This document shows, one piece after another, positions 55,429-64,000 of a stretch of 64,000 nucleotides of DNA. Source of the DNA: JBLNCE01 sp050260415 (GTDB lineage Bacteria; Bacillota; UBA4882; JAAYXC01); assembly GCA_050260415.1 (NCBI GenBank), contig JBLNCE010000088.1, forward strand, positions 1 to 64,000, in the 5' to 3' direction. The notes under the pieces were generated by a model. The model worked only from the letters and a program-made list of their open reading frames with translations, was not told the origin of the DNA and did no database searches. The position numbers were made by a program, and so were the translations under genes. Within the stretch, counting starts at the first letter, position 1. The number at the start of each line of letters is the position of its first letter.

Positions 55429-56685
55429 TTGCCTCGTACCATACGCAAGCTGGGTACAGTCATGACGGCCGTCGCCGCGGGTTTTCTCACCTTTTCCTTG
55501 GTCCTTTACCCGGAGGAAGCGTTGCAGGCTGCGGTCGAGGGTATGGGGCTCTTTTGGAAGATCGTTTTCCCCTCGCTCCTGCCGTTTTTCGTATTATCCG
55601 AAGTCTTGCTGGGGCTTGGTCTCGTTCATTTCGTCGGCGTCTTGCTCGAGCCTTTGATGCGGCCGGTCTTTAATGTGCCAGGGGTGGGCGCGTTTGCCAT
55701 GTCCATGGGATTGGCGGCGGGATATCCCATGGATGCCGTCATCACCGGCAAATTCAGGCGCAAGGGCATGTGCACCCGCATCGAGGGAGAACGGCTTCTA
55801 GCCTTTACCAACACCGCCGACCCATTATTTATCTTCGGCGCCGTGGCGGTGGGCATGTTCGGGCTGGCTAAGCTGGGGGTCGTGCTCGGCGTCGCGCACT
55901 ATCTATCCAGTTTTACGGTGGGGTTCATCTTTCGCTTTTATCGATACGGGGAACGAGGCTCGGATCAGGTCGCAGGCAGGGAGGAAGGAAACCTCCTGCG
56001 GCGGGCCGCGCGCACCCTGCTGCGCGCGCGAAAGGAAGACGGGCGTCCTTTCGGACGGTTGCTGGGGGAAGCGGTAAGGGAATCAATTGCCACGCTCCTG
56101 ATGATATGCGGTTTCATCATGCTCTTTTCCGTCCTCGTAAGGATCTTTACCGTTTTCGGCGTCATGCGGCTCATCACTCCGCTGGTGGCCGCTTGCCTAG
56201 GCACGATCGGGCTGTCGCCATCACTCGTACCCGCGGTGCTACGCGGGCTCCTCGAGATCGACCTCGGTACGGTGGCCGCCAGCGTGGCGGCGGCTCCGCT
56301 CCTGCAGCGCGCGGTCATTGCCAGCGCCGTCATTGCCTGGAGCGGCCTGTCCGTGCACGGGCAGGTGGCCAGTGTACTAACCGGCACCGATATCCGTATG
56401 GGTCCGTATGTTTTTGCCAGGTTTTGCCATGCTATCCTCGCAGGCTTGTATACATTTGCAATCCTCGCCATGATGCCGTTGGAGACGGCCGGCCGGTTCG
56501 AGTTCCTCCTGATCAAAGGTTGGCCCGGCGTGGGCATCATACAGCGCTTCGTTCTGGCCGGTTGGCAACTGGCATTGAGCCTCGGCGGGCTGATCGCCGT
56601 CGCGTGCCTCTTGCGGATCTGCGGGCGGTACCGTTTGGTCTGGTTACGGACTAAGCGCCTCCCGGCGAGGAGCGCGTCGCGATGA
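55429..56685 (+). CDS. ylbJ: Sporulation integral membrane protein YlbJ
   Basis: 418 residues, about eight membrane segments with Gate-domain stretches: FWKIVFPSLLPFFVLSEVLL, GLAAGYPMDAVITGKFRRKG, AFTNTADPLFIFGAVAVGMFG, and LRGLLEIDLGTVAAS. YlbJ is required for spore cortex formation in Bacillus. The start is TTG 55429 with TAGGGGG upstream. The stop overlaps cwlD by four bases, so the two sporulation proteins are translationally coupled. Confidence 0.9.
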   Translation: MPRTIRKLGTVMTAVAAGFLTFSLVLYPEEALQAAVEGMGLFWKIVFPSLLPFFVLSEVLLGLGLVHFVGVLLEPLMRPVFNVPGVGAFAMSMGLAAGYPMDAVITGKFRRKGMCTRIEGERLLAFTNTADPLFIFGAVAVGMFGLAKLGVVLGVAHYLSSFTVGFIFRFYRYGERGSDQVAGREEGNLLRRAARTLLRARKEDGRPFGRLLGEAVRESIATLLMICGFIMLFSVLVRIFTVFGVMRLITPLVAACLGTIGLSPSLVPAVLRGLLEIDLGTVAASVAAAPLLQRAVIASAVIAWSGLSVHGQVASVLTGTDIRMGPYVFARFCHAILAGLYTFAILAMMPLETAGRFEFLLIKGWPGVGIIQRFVLAGWQLALSLGGLIAVACLLRICGRYRLVWLRTKRLPARSASR

Positions 56686-57365
56686 ATGGCCCGCGTTTTT
56701 TTACCACGGTGCCCGTGCCTGGAGTCGTAATCCTGATCATCCTCCTTGGTCTGGGGTTCGTTTCCGGCCGACAGTTGGCGGAGGATAACCGGCTGCCGGC
56801 GCCGGTGGTGCTGGTCGATCCCGGTCACGGGGGTATGGACGGCGGCTGCGGCGGGCGTACCGCGCCGATCCTCGAAAAGGATCTCAACCTGCGCGTCGGA
56901 AAGAGCCTGGCGCAAAAGCTGGAGTATTTCGGCCTCAGAGTCGGCCTGACGCGACAGGACGATCGGCACCTCGGGCCGACACATCGCCGCGACCTGCTGG
57001 CGCGGGTCGAACAAGCGCAAAGGATCCGCGCCAATCTCGTGGTCTGCCTTCATGCCGACTGGAGTTGGAAGACCAAGCGAAGCGGGCCATGTGTCTTCTA
57101 CCATCACCGTTCCGGTCCGAGCAGGATCTTGGCCGAAATGGTGCAAATTGAGCTGAACCGGGTCGCGGGCACGGCCGGTCAAGCGCTGCCGGCACGAAAT
57201 CTCCTGGTTATCCGGGAAGTAAACCGGCCGGCGATTCTGGTCGAGATGGGATTCCTCTCGAATCCCGCGGAGGCCGCCCGGCTGGCGGAGGATGCATACC
57301 GGCAGGAAATTGCGGAGGCAATCGCCGTCGGGATGGTCAAATTCTTGCTAACCACGCGCAGGTAG
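56682..57365 (+). CDS. cwlD: N-acetylmuramoyl-L-alanine amidase CwlD (spore cortex)
   Basis: 227 residues. One N-terminal membrane anchor (VVILIILLGLGFVSG) and an Amidase_3 domain with zinc ligands in VLVDPGHGGMDGG, LEKDLNLRVG and CLHADWSW, and catalytic Glu in PAILVEMGFLSNPAEAARL. CwlD makes muramic-delta-lactam with PdaA in the spore cortex, needed for germination. Coupling with ylbJ fits mother-cell expression. Family amidases elsewhere (CwlB type) have extra domains, not present here. Confidence 0.88.
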   Translation: MNGPRFFTTVPVPGVVILIILLGLGFVSGRQLAEDNRLPAPVVLVDPGHGGMDGGCGGRTAPILEKDLNLRVGKSLAQKLEYFGLRVGLTRQDDRHLGPTHRRDLLARVEQAQRIRANLVVCLHADWSWKTKRSGPCVFYHHRSGPSRILAEMVQIELNRVAGTAGQALPARNLLVIREVNRPAILVEMGFLSNPAEAARLAEDAYRQEIAEAIAVGMVKFLLTTRR

Positions 57366-57487
57366 GATGGGGACGTCTGCAAGATACGATTGTGGAGGAG
57401 ACGATCCAGGTCGCCGAGTGACGGTTGATCTTTCGCCGCCGGTCGGGTAAGATCTGAGAAAGACGGGACAAGACCGGGGGGAAGTAA

Positions 57488-58123
57488 ATGAACGTCGCCG
57501 CGATCGTGCTTGGAAACCTATTAATCGCAGGGATTATGCTCGGGTTCGCCGTTGTGTGGAACACGGTGTCATGGCTGCGAAGACGCAAGGAATTCAGCCG
57601 GCCGGTATACGCCTACAGGCCGACCCGTGCCGAATGGAGCCCGTATTACTGGCGGAGAGCGCGGCGGTATATCATCTCCTATGGCTTGGTGCTCGCAATC
57701 ATGATTGTGCTGCCTGTTCTCTTCAACCGCCGGGCCGCCATCGCGGAGCAATTGCAAGGATTTGCGTCCATTCTGCCGGGGCTGGCGGCTTATTTCATCA
57801 TCGGGGGACTGATCCCGGCGCGGTTTACATTGCATCCGGAAGGTTTTGGTTGTTTCGCCCTGATCCCGTTTCTTCCTGGCCAACGTGACCGCGACGGCAA
57901 GACCTACTCAGACTTCCGCGTCGGTTTCAAACACTGGCGCGACTATCATGACGCCGTGCCGCGCGGTGACGTTCTGCTGCTAAAGGGCGAACGAATCGGC
58001 GCGGAACTGTTGATCCCGCGCGGACAGCGGGACCGTCTGCTGAATCTGGCCCGCGAAGCCTTGAAAACCGCCAAGGATGCGCGGCGCCGGCAAAAAAAAG
58101 CGCGGCAAGTCGCCGCACGTTAG
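57488..58123 (+). CDS. Hypothetical membrane protein
   Basis: 211 residues; no family recognised. Three hydrophobic segments (IVLGNLLIAGIMLGFAVVW, YIISYGLVLAIMIVLPVLF, ILPGLAAYFIIGGLIPA), then a basic cytosolic part (DRDGKTYSDFRVGFKHWRDY) that resembles the PH-like tail of small membrane proteins, and a Lys/Arg-rich C-terminus (RRRQKKARQVAAR). ATG follows GGGGGGAAGTAA. It faces the DUF4015 gene tail to tail with 13 bases between stops. Confidence 0.6.
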   Translation: MNVAAIVLGNLLIAGIMLGFAVVWNTVSWLRRRKEFSRPVYAYRPTRAEWSPYYWRRARRYIISYGLVLAIMIVLPVLFNRRAAIAEQLQGFASILPGLAAYFIIGGLIPARFTLHPEGFGCFALIPFLPGQRDRDGKTYSDFRVGFKHWRDYHDAVPRGDVLLLKGERIGAELLIPRGQRDRLLNLAREALKTAKDARRRQKKARQVAAR

Positions 58124-58136
58124 CTTCTGTAAACGT

Positions 58137-59258
58137 CTAGTATTTGCTTGGGTCATACTTGTTGCTAGGATTCCAGAAGATCCATTCCCTCAGGCCCGCG
58201 TCATGGACCGCTCTAATCTGGGCTTGTACCTGTTCCCGGCCGTATCGATTTCCCAAACTGAAATCCTGCAACCAGGGCCGGATAACCACCCCGGTCTTCT
58301 CCAGGCGCTTTCTGGCGTCGTTCAGACCGCGCAGTACCGTCTCATAGGGATGCAGATCGGGATTTTTGAGGCCGAACGAACCCGGCGCATAATGGGACGG
58401 ATACACCATGGGCGAGACGATGTCCACGTTTTCCGCGACTTTTTCGAGTCGCTGTCCGATGCCCAGGTCGTCTTCGGCGGAGGTGACGAGGCCGAAGATA
58501 TCGGCGGAAACCTCGACCCCGAGCGGCTTGAGTTCATTTCGCGCATAGGCGAGGAAATTGCGGATGACATCCTCTTTCGGGATGCCGTCACCGTATGGAT
58601 AGACGCACTCCGCGATCGGGCCGTCGCTCGTAAAACGAACGTAATCAAACTGTATCTCTTGAAATCCTAACGCCACCGCCTCTTTGGCCACGGCGACGTT
58701 GTACTTCCAGATCTGCCGGCAGTTAGGATCGACCCAGGTCATACCCTTCCGATCGCGCCAGAGTCCGCCGGATTTGCTCTTTACCGCCAGTTCCGGCTTC
58801 TTCCGCGCCAAGAATGGGTCCTTGAACACCACGATCCGGGCGATGGGCCAGATGCCGTTCTGGCTCAAGGCTTCCATGACGGCGCGCGGGTCCTTGATTT
58901 TAGCGACATCCGCACCCACTTCCTTGGCCATGTCCACCCCGCTCTTATAGCTGAGCGTCCCCTCGTCGTCCTTGATGTCGATCACGATCGAGTTGACTTG
59001 CGTGGCCCGGATAAACTGGACCAGCCGGGGGAACCACTTGGAGGAACCGGCGATCCAGCCCGTGGCGTATATCCCGCGCACGACTTGCGGCCTGGTCCAT
59101 GCAAGGGCGGGCCGCGTCACGGAAGTCTTTTTTGGCACCGGCGGGGGCAATGGGGTGATGCCTTTGATCTGCGGCACAATGGCCTTGCTGTTAAGCGAGA
59201 CAATCGTCAAGGACACTGCCAATGCGGCGATGACAATCCAGCAACTGCGCCTGCCCAA
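58137..59258 (-). CDS. Putative glycoside hydrolase-like protein (DUF4015), membrane-anchored
   Basis: 373 residues. An N-terminal membrane segment (SCWIVIAALAVSLTIVSLNS), then VRGIYATGWIAGSSKWF, INSIVIDIKDDEGTLSYKSG, FQEIQFDYVRFTSDGP and VSADIFGLVTSAEDDLGIGQ, all typical of DUF4015 (a TIM-barrel, related to GH13/GH-like families, function unproven). TTG 59258 is chosen because AGGAGG lies seven bases before it; an ATG at 59285 lies upstream of that site. Family members may act on cell-wall glycans. Confidence 0.8.
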   Translation of the reverse strand: MGRRSCWIVIAALAVSLTIVSLNSKAIVPQIKGITPLPPPVPKKTSVTRPALAWTRPQVVRGIYATGWIAGSSKWFPRLVQFIRATQVNSIVIDIKDDEGTLSYKSGVDMAKEVGADVAKIKDPRAVMEALSQNGIWPIARIVVFKDPFLARKKPELAVKSKSGGLWRDRKGMTWVDPNCRQIWKYNVAVAKEAVALGFQEIQFDYVRFTSDGPIAECVYPYGDGIPKEDVIRNFLAYARNELKPLGVEVSADIFGLVTSAEDDLGIGQRLEKVAENVDIVSPMVYPSHYAPGSFGLKNPDLHPYETVLRGLNDARKRLEKTGVVIRPWLQDFSLGNRYGREQVQAQIRAVHDAGLREWIFWNPSNKYDPSKY

Positions 59259-59491
59259 GTGCACGCCTCCTAACCACAAGTCCATCTCGTTTTCGCTGGC
59301 GGCGCCCTGATTCCTTTAGAAAACGCATGGTAATAGCGTTCTTGGATGGGAGGAGAAGACACGATCGTGTCGAAGTTTGGCTGAGGGCCAGCTATGCCCA
59401 ACGAGAGGCCCAAGGCATCCATAGCATGGAATCCGCGAAGGGATGAACGCGTTTCCGACGATAAAAGGCGTTCTTACCAGGAGGAGTTTAC

Positions 59492-61384
59492 GTGCTGGAA
59501 CTTACGCCGAAAACATTGACCTATCTGGTGCCGCCCACAGCCCGGAGCGAGGCCGGGATCAAGCATTTTCTGGCCGAGCACCCTGAGATACACTTCGTTT
59601 CGCTTGTGGCCGTAGACCTTGGCGGCAACGACACGGACGAGAAGATCCCGGTCTCCGCATTTCTGCGGGATACCTCGGGTTTTCTAAACGGGGCGATTCA
59701 AACGGACGGCAGCAGTGTGGTTTTGCCGGGGATCGCCACGCTCAACGACGGCAAGGTCGATTTCGTCACCGATCCATCCGTAGCCTGGTACGTCGATTAT
59801 AACTGGGAGTTGTCCGACCCGGCCACCGGGATGCCGGTCGGGACTCTGCGCATACCCTCATTTCTCGTGCACAGCGGCCGCCGCGTGGATTCCCGCTCGG
59901 TGCTATCCCGCAGCATCGCCCATCTCTCGGAACGCGTCCGCCGTCTGCTCTTTGCCTACCCAAAGCTGGCCGCGGATCTGGGTTTCAACCCGGATGAAGT
60001 GGTCGAGATCATGCCCACCGCCGCCACGGAACTCGAGTTTTGGGTGCGTACCCCGGATCACCATGTCGGCGTGGAGGAGCTCGCCGCCTCCCAGGCGCTT
60101 CAGGAGCAGTACTGGAAGCGTACCAAAGGTCCGGTCCGGTCCGCTCTCGAAGCTTCCCTGGTTCTCCTGGCGCAATATGGACTGGAACCGGAGATGGGAC
60201 ACAAGGAGGTAGGCGGCATCAAGGCCCGCGTAACCGGCGAGGGCAGGCTGGGCGATATCATGGAACAGGTCGAGATCGATTGGCGGTATGCCGCGCCGTT
60301 GCAAGCCGCCGACAACGAATTACTGGCGCGGATCGTCATCAAGGAGACCTTCCGGCGTTTCGGTCTCGACGCCACGTTCATGGCCAAGCCCATGGCCGGG
60401 GTGGCCGGGAGTGGAGAACACACGCACTTGGGCCTTTCGGCGCGACTCGCAAGCGGGCGGGTGGTCAATCTTTTCGCCCCCGCCGACCCGGCGCGCGAAT
60501 ACCTGAGTCCGCTTGGCTGGGGGGCGCTCTTTGCCCTCTTGAAGCATTGGCCGGTGGCGGGGGCGCTCGTGACGGCGACAAACGACGCGTTCAACCGGCT
60601 GCAACCGGGCTTCGAGGCGCCCGTATGTCCCGTGGGGGCGATCGGCGCCACGGTCGGGGTGCCCACGCGGAATCGGACCGTGCTCATCGGACTGGTGCGC
60701 GACATGGAGCAACCGTTGGCGACCCGCTTCGAGATCAGGGCGCCCAATCCGCACACCAACACCTATCTGGCCCTCGCCGCTTTTCTGCAGCTCATCATCG
60801 ACGGCATGGAGTATGCGGCGCGGGAAGGACGCACGGAGGCCGAACTCCTGGCGGAGTTCAGCAAGGACGCCGGGGTAGAGGCGGCTTATCTGCCGGCGGA
60901 ACGGGCTTTTCGAAGCGAAGAGGATGTATTTGATTGTTACGGGGAGGCGGAACGCGAACGTCTCTTTGGCAAACCGCCGGGAACCCCCTGGGAGACGCTG
61001 GCGCAGCTCGCCGCCGACACGGAAGGCCGACGCCTGCTCTTGGCGGGGGATGTTTTTCTGCCGGAGATCCTCGACAGTTACGCGCAGGCGATGCTCGCTC
61101 ACTGGCGCCTCGAGCTCAGGGAGCGGGTTCTTCCCGAAGTCATGGCCTTCTTGCGGAGTTGCGCGCCTCTGCACCGGCCCGACGACGAAGATGGCGCGCG
61201 CGCCTGGGAACAGCTCGCGCGGGAAAAGGAGCGTCTCGTCTCCGAGCGGCTGCCGGTACGGATCAGGGAAGCGCTGGACCGCGGCGACGATGCCGCCGCC
61301 TCGGAACTGCAGCGCCGGCTCGGACCTTCATTGCAGGCGCTACAGCGGTCATACGAGACGTACAAACGATGGTACGCCGGGTGA
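59492..61384 (+). CDS. Glutamine synthetase family protein with long C-terminal extension
   Basis: 630 residues. The GS core runs to about residue 440: FLNGAIQTDGSSV, TAATELEFWV, GHKEVGGIKAR (metal Glu and His region), KPMAGVAGSGEHTHLGLSA (ammonia/ATP region), GVPTRNRTVLIGLVRDM and RFEIRAPNPHTNTYLALAAF (Arg/Glu site). The last 170-190 residues, rich in Glu and Arg with helical heptads (REKERLVSERLPVRIREAL), have no match I know. Type I enzymes have about 440-470 residues and type III about 700; this fits neither. Glutamine or another gamma-glutamyl product is possible. GTG 59492 follows AGGAGGAGTTTAC. Confidence 0.8.
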   Translation: MLELTPKTLTYLVPPTARSEAGIKHFLAEHPEIHFVSLVAVDLGGNDTDEKIPVSAFLRDTSGFLNGAIQTDGSSVVLPGIATLNDGKVDFVTDPSVAWYVDYNWELSDPATGMPVGTLRIPSFLVHSGRRVDSRSVLSRSIAHLSERVRRLLFAYPKLAADLGFNPDEVVEIMPTAATELEFWVRTPDHHVGVEELAASQALQEQYWKRTKGPVRSALEASLVLLAQYGLEPEMGHKEVGGIKARVTGEGRLGDIMEQVEIDWRYAAPLQAADNELLARIVIKETFRRFGLDATFMAKPMAGVAGSGEHTHLGLSARLASGRVVNLFAPADPAREYLSPLGWGALFALLKHWPVAGALVTATNDAFNRLQPGFEAPVCPVGAIGATVGVPTRNRTVLIGLVRDMEQPLATRFEIRAPNPHTNTYLALAAFLQLIIDGMEYAAREGRTEAELLAEFSKDAGVEAAYLPAERAFRSEEDVFDCYGEAERERLFGKPPGTPWETLAQLAADTEGRRLLLAGDVFLPEILDSYAQAMLAHWRLELRERVLPEVMAFLRSCAPLHRPDDEDGARAWEQLAREKERLVSERLPVRIREALDRGDDAAASELQRRLGPSLQALQRSYETYKRWYAG

Positions 61385-61458
61385 AGCCGGGCCGTAACCA
61401 AAGCGATGGTTTCCGCGTCAAAGTTGTGGCGGCGCCGCGGAAGAGGCATTGCCCCGGG

Positions 61459-61929
61459 CTAGATCATCAAACATAAGTCCGCGTCTCTGGCGGCGGCCAA
61501 GAAGTCATGGACGTTGCCGATGCGCAGCCTCTCGGTGGGCAGAAGCTCCCCCCGGGTGATGCCCATGAGTTTGAGCGAGGCCTCGCACGCAATCAGTTCC
61601 ACGCCGCGATCGAGCGCCATATCCAATAAATCCCTCAGCGTCTGGCCATTTTGGGCGCGTATGAGCCGGCGCAGGAGCACTGGTCCGAGCCCGAGGAAAT
61701 TGAAGCGTGATAGGGGGAGGCTGTCCGGTCCCAGCGGCATCAGCAGCTTGAAAGCGTTTTGAATGAGGCCTTTGCCGGGGCGATTTCGCACGCGCAGCAA
61801 GCTGACACCCCAGAACGTGAAGAAGATCGTCACTTTCGCCTTCTCACCCAAGGCGCCGTTGGCGATGGTCAGGGAGGCCATGGCGCGATCGTAATCTCCG
61901 CTGTAGACGATGAGGCTGACAGAAGCCAT
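61459..61929 (-). CDS. DsrE/DsrF-like family protein
   Basis: 156 residues. SLIVYSGDYDRAMASLTIANG and VTIFFTFWGVSLLR at the start, and the cysteine in GVELIACEASLKLMGI at the expected place of the sulfur-carrying DsrE-fold Cys. Members of this fold relay persulfide or bind tetrathionate; the role here is not known. ATG 61929 (weak GGGACGGG upstream) is preferred because the fold starts there; the longer frame from 62160 is shadow. It is convergent with the glutamine synthetase-like gene. Confidence 0.8.
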   Translation of the reverse strand: MASVSLIVYSGDYDRAMASLTIANGALGEKAKVTIFFTFWGVSLLRVRNRPGKGLIQNAFKLLMPLGPDSLPLSRFNFLGLGPVLLRRLIRAQNGQTLRDLLDMALDRGVELIACEASLKLMGITRGELLPTERLRIGNVHDFLAAARDADLCLMI

Positions 61930-62143
61930 CGCGAGATCCCGTCCCTTTCGGTCTATATCCTGCCCGAGGCCGGCGCCTGGTATAAGATGCCTGGCCGTCA
62001 CAGGGCGAGGACAAGCATGGGTCAGGATTTTGTTCGGCCCGGGACCGCGCCTCAAAAAGCGGCGGCTCCTTTTGGGGCAAGCTAACGCAAGACGGCTTCG
62101 GGCACAAGGACGGTCAACCAAGACGCCAGACGGCTGGAGGTTG

Positions 62144-62635
62144 ATGCGGCCGGCCGCCACACCGTCGCATATGACCCCAAAGAGGCTGGATCGCTTGAGT
62201 TACGTCCTCTTGACCGTTATCGCCTGGGCCGCTTTCTTTTGGGCGGTACGCCCGTCCGAATGGCGGCAATATTATCCGCAGGTACTTTTCGGCGCTCTCT
62301 TGGGCACCCTGTCCGATTTGATCGGCGTGACCACGTTCCAGTGGCATTATCTCGGCCCGACGACCGCCGGGTTGAGTCTGTGGTCGGACCTCGGGGTCGC
62401 GCCGGCGGAGGCAGGTCTCTTCACCTGGTCTCTCCGGCGCTTCTCCCGCTGGCAGTGGGCGGTTTGGGGTTTTTGGACCGTCGGCAACGCCCTGGGCGAA
62501 TGGGTCTTTGTCCGCCGGGATTGGATTATCTACGGCTATTGGCGACCGTTCAAAGCCTTTCTTTTCTATGTCGGGTTCTTTCTCTGTCTGCGCTGGCACG
62601 AGCGATTTCTCAAGTGGCTGGAGGCAAAGCCTTGA
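62144..62635 (+). CDS. CBO0543-type small membrane protein
   Basis: 163 residues with about five hydrophobic segments (LSYVLLTVIAWAAFFWA, YYPQVLFGALLGTLSDLIG, FTWSLRRFSRWQWAVWGFW, FKAFLFYVGFFLCLRWHERF) and the conserved WVFVRRDWIIYGYW. It resembles the CBO0543 family found in spore formers; function unknown. The ATG at 62144 has TGGAGG three bases away, and ATG 62171 is an alternative. Its stop overlaps the next start (TTGA). Confidence 0.6.
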   Translation: MRPAATPSHMTPKRLDRLSYVLLTVIAWAAFFWAVRPSEWRQYYPQVLFGALLGTLSDLIGVTTFQWHYLGPTTAGLSLWSDLGVAPAEAGLFTWSLRRFSRWQWAVWGFWTVGNALGEWVFVRRDWIIYGYWRPFKAFLFYVGFFLCLRWHERFLKWLEAKP

Positions 62636-63705
62636 CTGAACTCCTACGGGTCCCACCGACGGCGGTATCGGTACATCCAGCCGTGGTATCGGCGGCCCGG
62701 GCGCTTCGCCGCGGCCGTCTCGTCGCTTTTCCCACCGAGACCGTCTATGGGCTTGGCGCCAATGGGCTCGACCCCGACGCCGTGGGTAGAATCTTTGCCG
62801 CCAAGGGCCGACCGCCGGATAACCCTCTGATCCTGCATGTGGAATCATTGGCGGCGGCCGAGGAACTCGTGGCGGAGATGCCCACGGTGGCGCGGCGCCT
62901 GGCGGAGGCGTTCTGGCCGGGGCCGTTGACCATGGTGTTGCGCCGCCGGGCATGCGTGCCGGACGTGGTCAGCGCGGGGCTTCCCACTGTCGCCGTCAGG
63001 GTTCCGGCGCATCCGGTGGCGCTGAGCTTGATAAGAGCGGCGGGAGTGCCGGTGGCGGCTCCGAGCGCCAATAAATCCGGCAAGCCTAGCCCGACAACGG
63101 CGGCACATGTCATGGCCGATCTTGACGGCTTGGTGGATGTGGTCCTGGATAGCGGTCCGACCGCGGTCGGACTCGAATCGACCGTAATCGATCTGAGCCT
63201 GGCCTCGCCCAGACTGCTGCGACCCGGCGGCGTTACCTTCGAGGACCTGACCTCGGTCTTGGGCCGGGGTGTGCTGGAGTTGGCGGGGGAAGGGGAAGCG
63301 GAACGCCCAGCCGCGCCCGGCATGAAATACCGCCATTATGCGCCGGCGGCGCCGCTTACGGTGGTGACGGGCCATCCCGCGGAGGTGGCGTCCATAATCC
63401 GGGCGGAGATGAGGGCCGCGGGGAGCGCCGGCCGACGTCTCGCGGCGTTGGTATTCTCGGAGACCGTGCCCTTGATCCCCGCGGGCGGCCTGGTGCTGGA
63501 TCTAGGCTCCCGGTCACGGCCCGAGATGGCGGGCCGCAGGCTCTTCGCCCATCTGCGCGCCTGCGACCAGGAGAGAGTCGACGGGATCCTGGTCGAAGGC
63601 ACCACGGAAGAAGGTATGGGGCGCGCCGTGATGAACCGGCTCCTCAAGGCGGCGGGAGGCCGCGTTCTCCGGGCCGGGGAGGGAAAAGCTTGCGTCGACG
63701 GTTGA
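62632..63705 (+). CDS. ywlC: L-threonylcarbamoyladenylate synthase (Sua5/YwlC type)
   Basis: 357 residues. A YrdC domain in the first 200 (VAFPTETVYGLGANGLD, KGRPPDNPLILHVESLA, WPGPLTMVLRRR, VAAPSANKSGKPSPTT, GLESTVIDLS), linker, then the Sua5 domain (PAAPGMKYRHYAPAAPLTVV, RAVMNRLLKAAGGRVL). It makes threonylcarbamoyl-AMP for t6A37 of tRNA. TTG 62632 has GGAGG seven bases upstream. The adjoining 4-base overlap with the upstream gene suggests coupling. Confidence 0.94.
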   Translation: MTELLRVPPTAVSVHPAVVSAARALRRGRLVAFPTETVYGLGANGLDPDAVGRIFAAKGRPPDNPLILHVESLAAAEELVAEMPTVARRLAEAFWPGPLTMVLRRRACVPDVVSAGLPTVAVRVPAHPVALSLIRAAGVPVAAPSANKSGKPSPTTAAHVMADLDGLVDVVLDSGPTAVGLESTVIDLSLASPRLLRPGGVTFEDLTSVLGRGVLELAGEGEAERPAAPGMKYRHYAPAAPLTVVTGHPAEVASIIRAEMRAAGSAGRRLAALVFSETVPLIPAGGLVLDLGSRSRPEMAGRRLFAHLRACDQERVDGILVEGTTEEGMGRAVMNRLLKAAGGRVLRAGEGKACVDG

Positions 63706-64000
63706 TCCGATACGTCCTCGTGGGCGTGTTCCTGCTCGCCGGGATCCCGGTGCGCGCTGGCGGCGCCTTCGCGCCCAATATCGGTGAATCGCTGACTTAC
63801 CGCATTTATCTGGCTGGTTTTGCCCTTGGCGAAGAGCAGCTCCACGTCAAAGCGTCAAAAACCCCCGATGGAAAGCCGGCGCTTCTTTTTGAGGTGTCAT
63901 TGGATTCTTATCCTATGCTCTTCCGCCTCTTGGACTATCACGAAAAAAGGCGCGTGCTGTGGGACCCCGAAGGCGCCTATCCGCTCGCGGAGGAAGGGAC
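63690..64000 (+). CDS. DUF3108 domain protein, N-terminal part
   Basis: 103 codons to the window edge. TTG 63690 with GGGGAGGG upstream; a signal-like segment (RYVLVGVFLLAGIPVRAGG) and then NIGESLTYRIYLAGFALGEE and FEVSLDSYPMLFRLLDYHEK, typical of DUF3108 (periplasmic or extracytoplasmic beta-rich domain, function unknown). It overlaps ywlC by 16 bases. Truncated at the right edge. Confidence 0.75.
   Translation, partial: MRRRLIRYVLVGVFLLAGIPVRAGGAFAPNIGESLTYRIYLAGFALGEEQLHVKASKTPDGKPALLFEVSLDSYPMLFRLLDYHEKRRVLWDPEGAYPLAEEG

Noticed and set aside
58077..58670. Plus-strand frame of 197 codons inside the DUF4015 gene
   Set aside because: Antisense shadow of a recognisable protein; no start site.
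61910..62143. Upstream extension of the CBO0543-type protein and of the DsrE-like protein in the other direction
   Set aside because: Both extensions cover the same intergenic DNA, are Arg/Pro-rich and precede the conserved starts.

Overview
The window looks like the chromosome of an anaerobic, endospore-forming, chemotactic member of the Bacillota (Clostridia in the broad sense). The evidence is the sporulation set (spmAB, spoIIGA-sigE-sigG-spoIIR, ylbJ-cwlD, an alpha/beta-type SASP), codY, cggR, whiA, fliA with cheYAWCD, a V-type ATPase and an NAD-linked [FeFe] hydrogenase. The DNA is GC-rich by eye, and TTG and GTG starts behind good AGGAGG-type sites are common. No rRNA, CRISPR array, prophage or insertion sequence was seen, and the only tRNA is tRNA-Pro(CGG). 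The genus cannot be named from this alone.

Layout: 1-7.4 kb, V-ATPase operon I-K-E-C-F-A-B-D; its proteolipid carries the residues that bind Na+ in Enterococcus hirae NtpK. 7.4-10.3 kb, a nucleoside hydrolase remnant, tRNA-Pro, spmAB and, divergently, whiA. 10.4-18.1 kb, the lower glycolytic operon cggR-gap-pgk-tpiA-gpmI-eno behind a recognisable CggR operator. 18.3-25.5 kb, dprA-smg-topA-trmFO, then xerC-like and codY. 25.8-30.7 kb, cheY-cheA-cheW-cheC-cheD-fliA. 30.8-39.5 kb, division and sporulation control: DUF881-sbp-ftsA-ftsZ-spoIIGA-sigE-sigG-spoIIR, then rluB and mreB. 39.8-46.9 kb, an intracellular amylase, a truncated ABC ATPase, yhbY, a lysine-type aminotransferase and proBA. 47-51.4 kb, the four-gene hydrogenase operon. 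51.5-64 kb, ymaF, a large secreted heparinase II/III-like protein, SASP, ylbJ-cwlD, a DUF4015 protein, an extended glutamine synthetase homologue, a DsrE-like protein, a CBO0543-type membrane protein, the threonylcarbamoyl-AMP synthase gene and the start of a DUF3108 gene.

Metabolically this suggests glycolysis with NADH and ferredoxin reoxidised by H2 evolution, and an ion-pumping V-ATPase rather than an F-type enzyme (at least here). The sporulation genes form a compact module for forespore-to-mother-cell signalling: sigG and spoIIR probably share a sigma-F promoter, and SpoIIR would trigger SpoIIGA to activate pro-sigma-E, encoded just upstream.

The least explained structure is a set of seven intergenic elements made of 6-8 nt tandem units. 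Most are paired as inverted arms around unrelated cores, and several sit exactly on stop codons. They interrupt the V-ATPase and glycolytic operons and separate yhbY from the aminotransferase gene.
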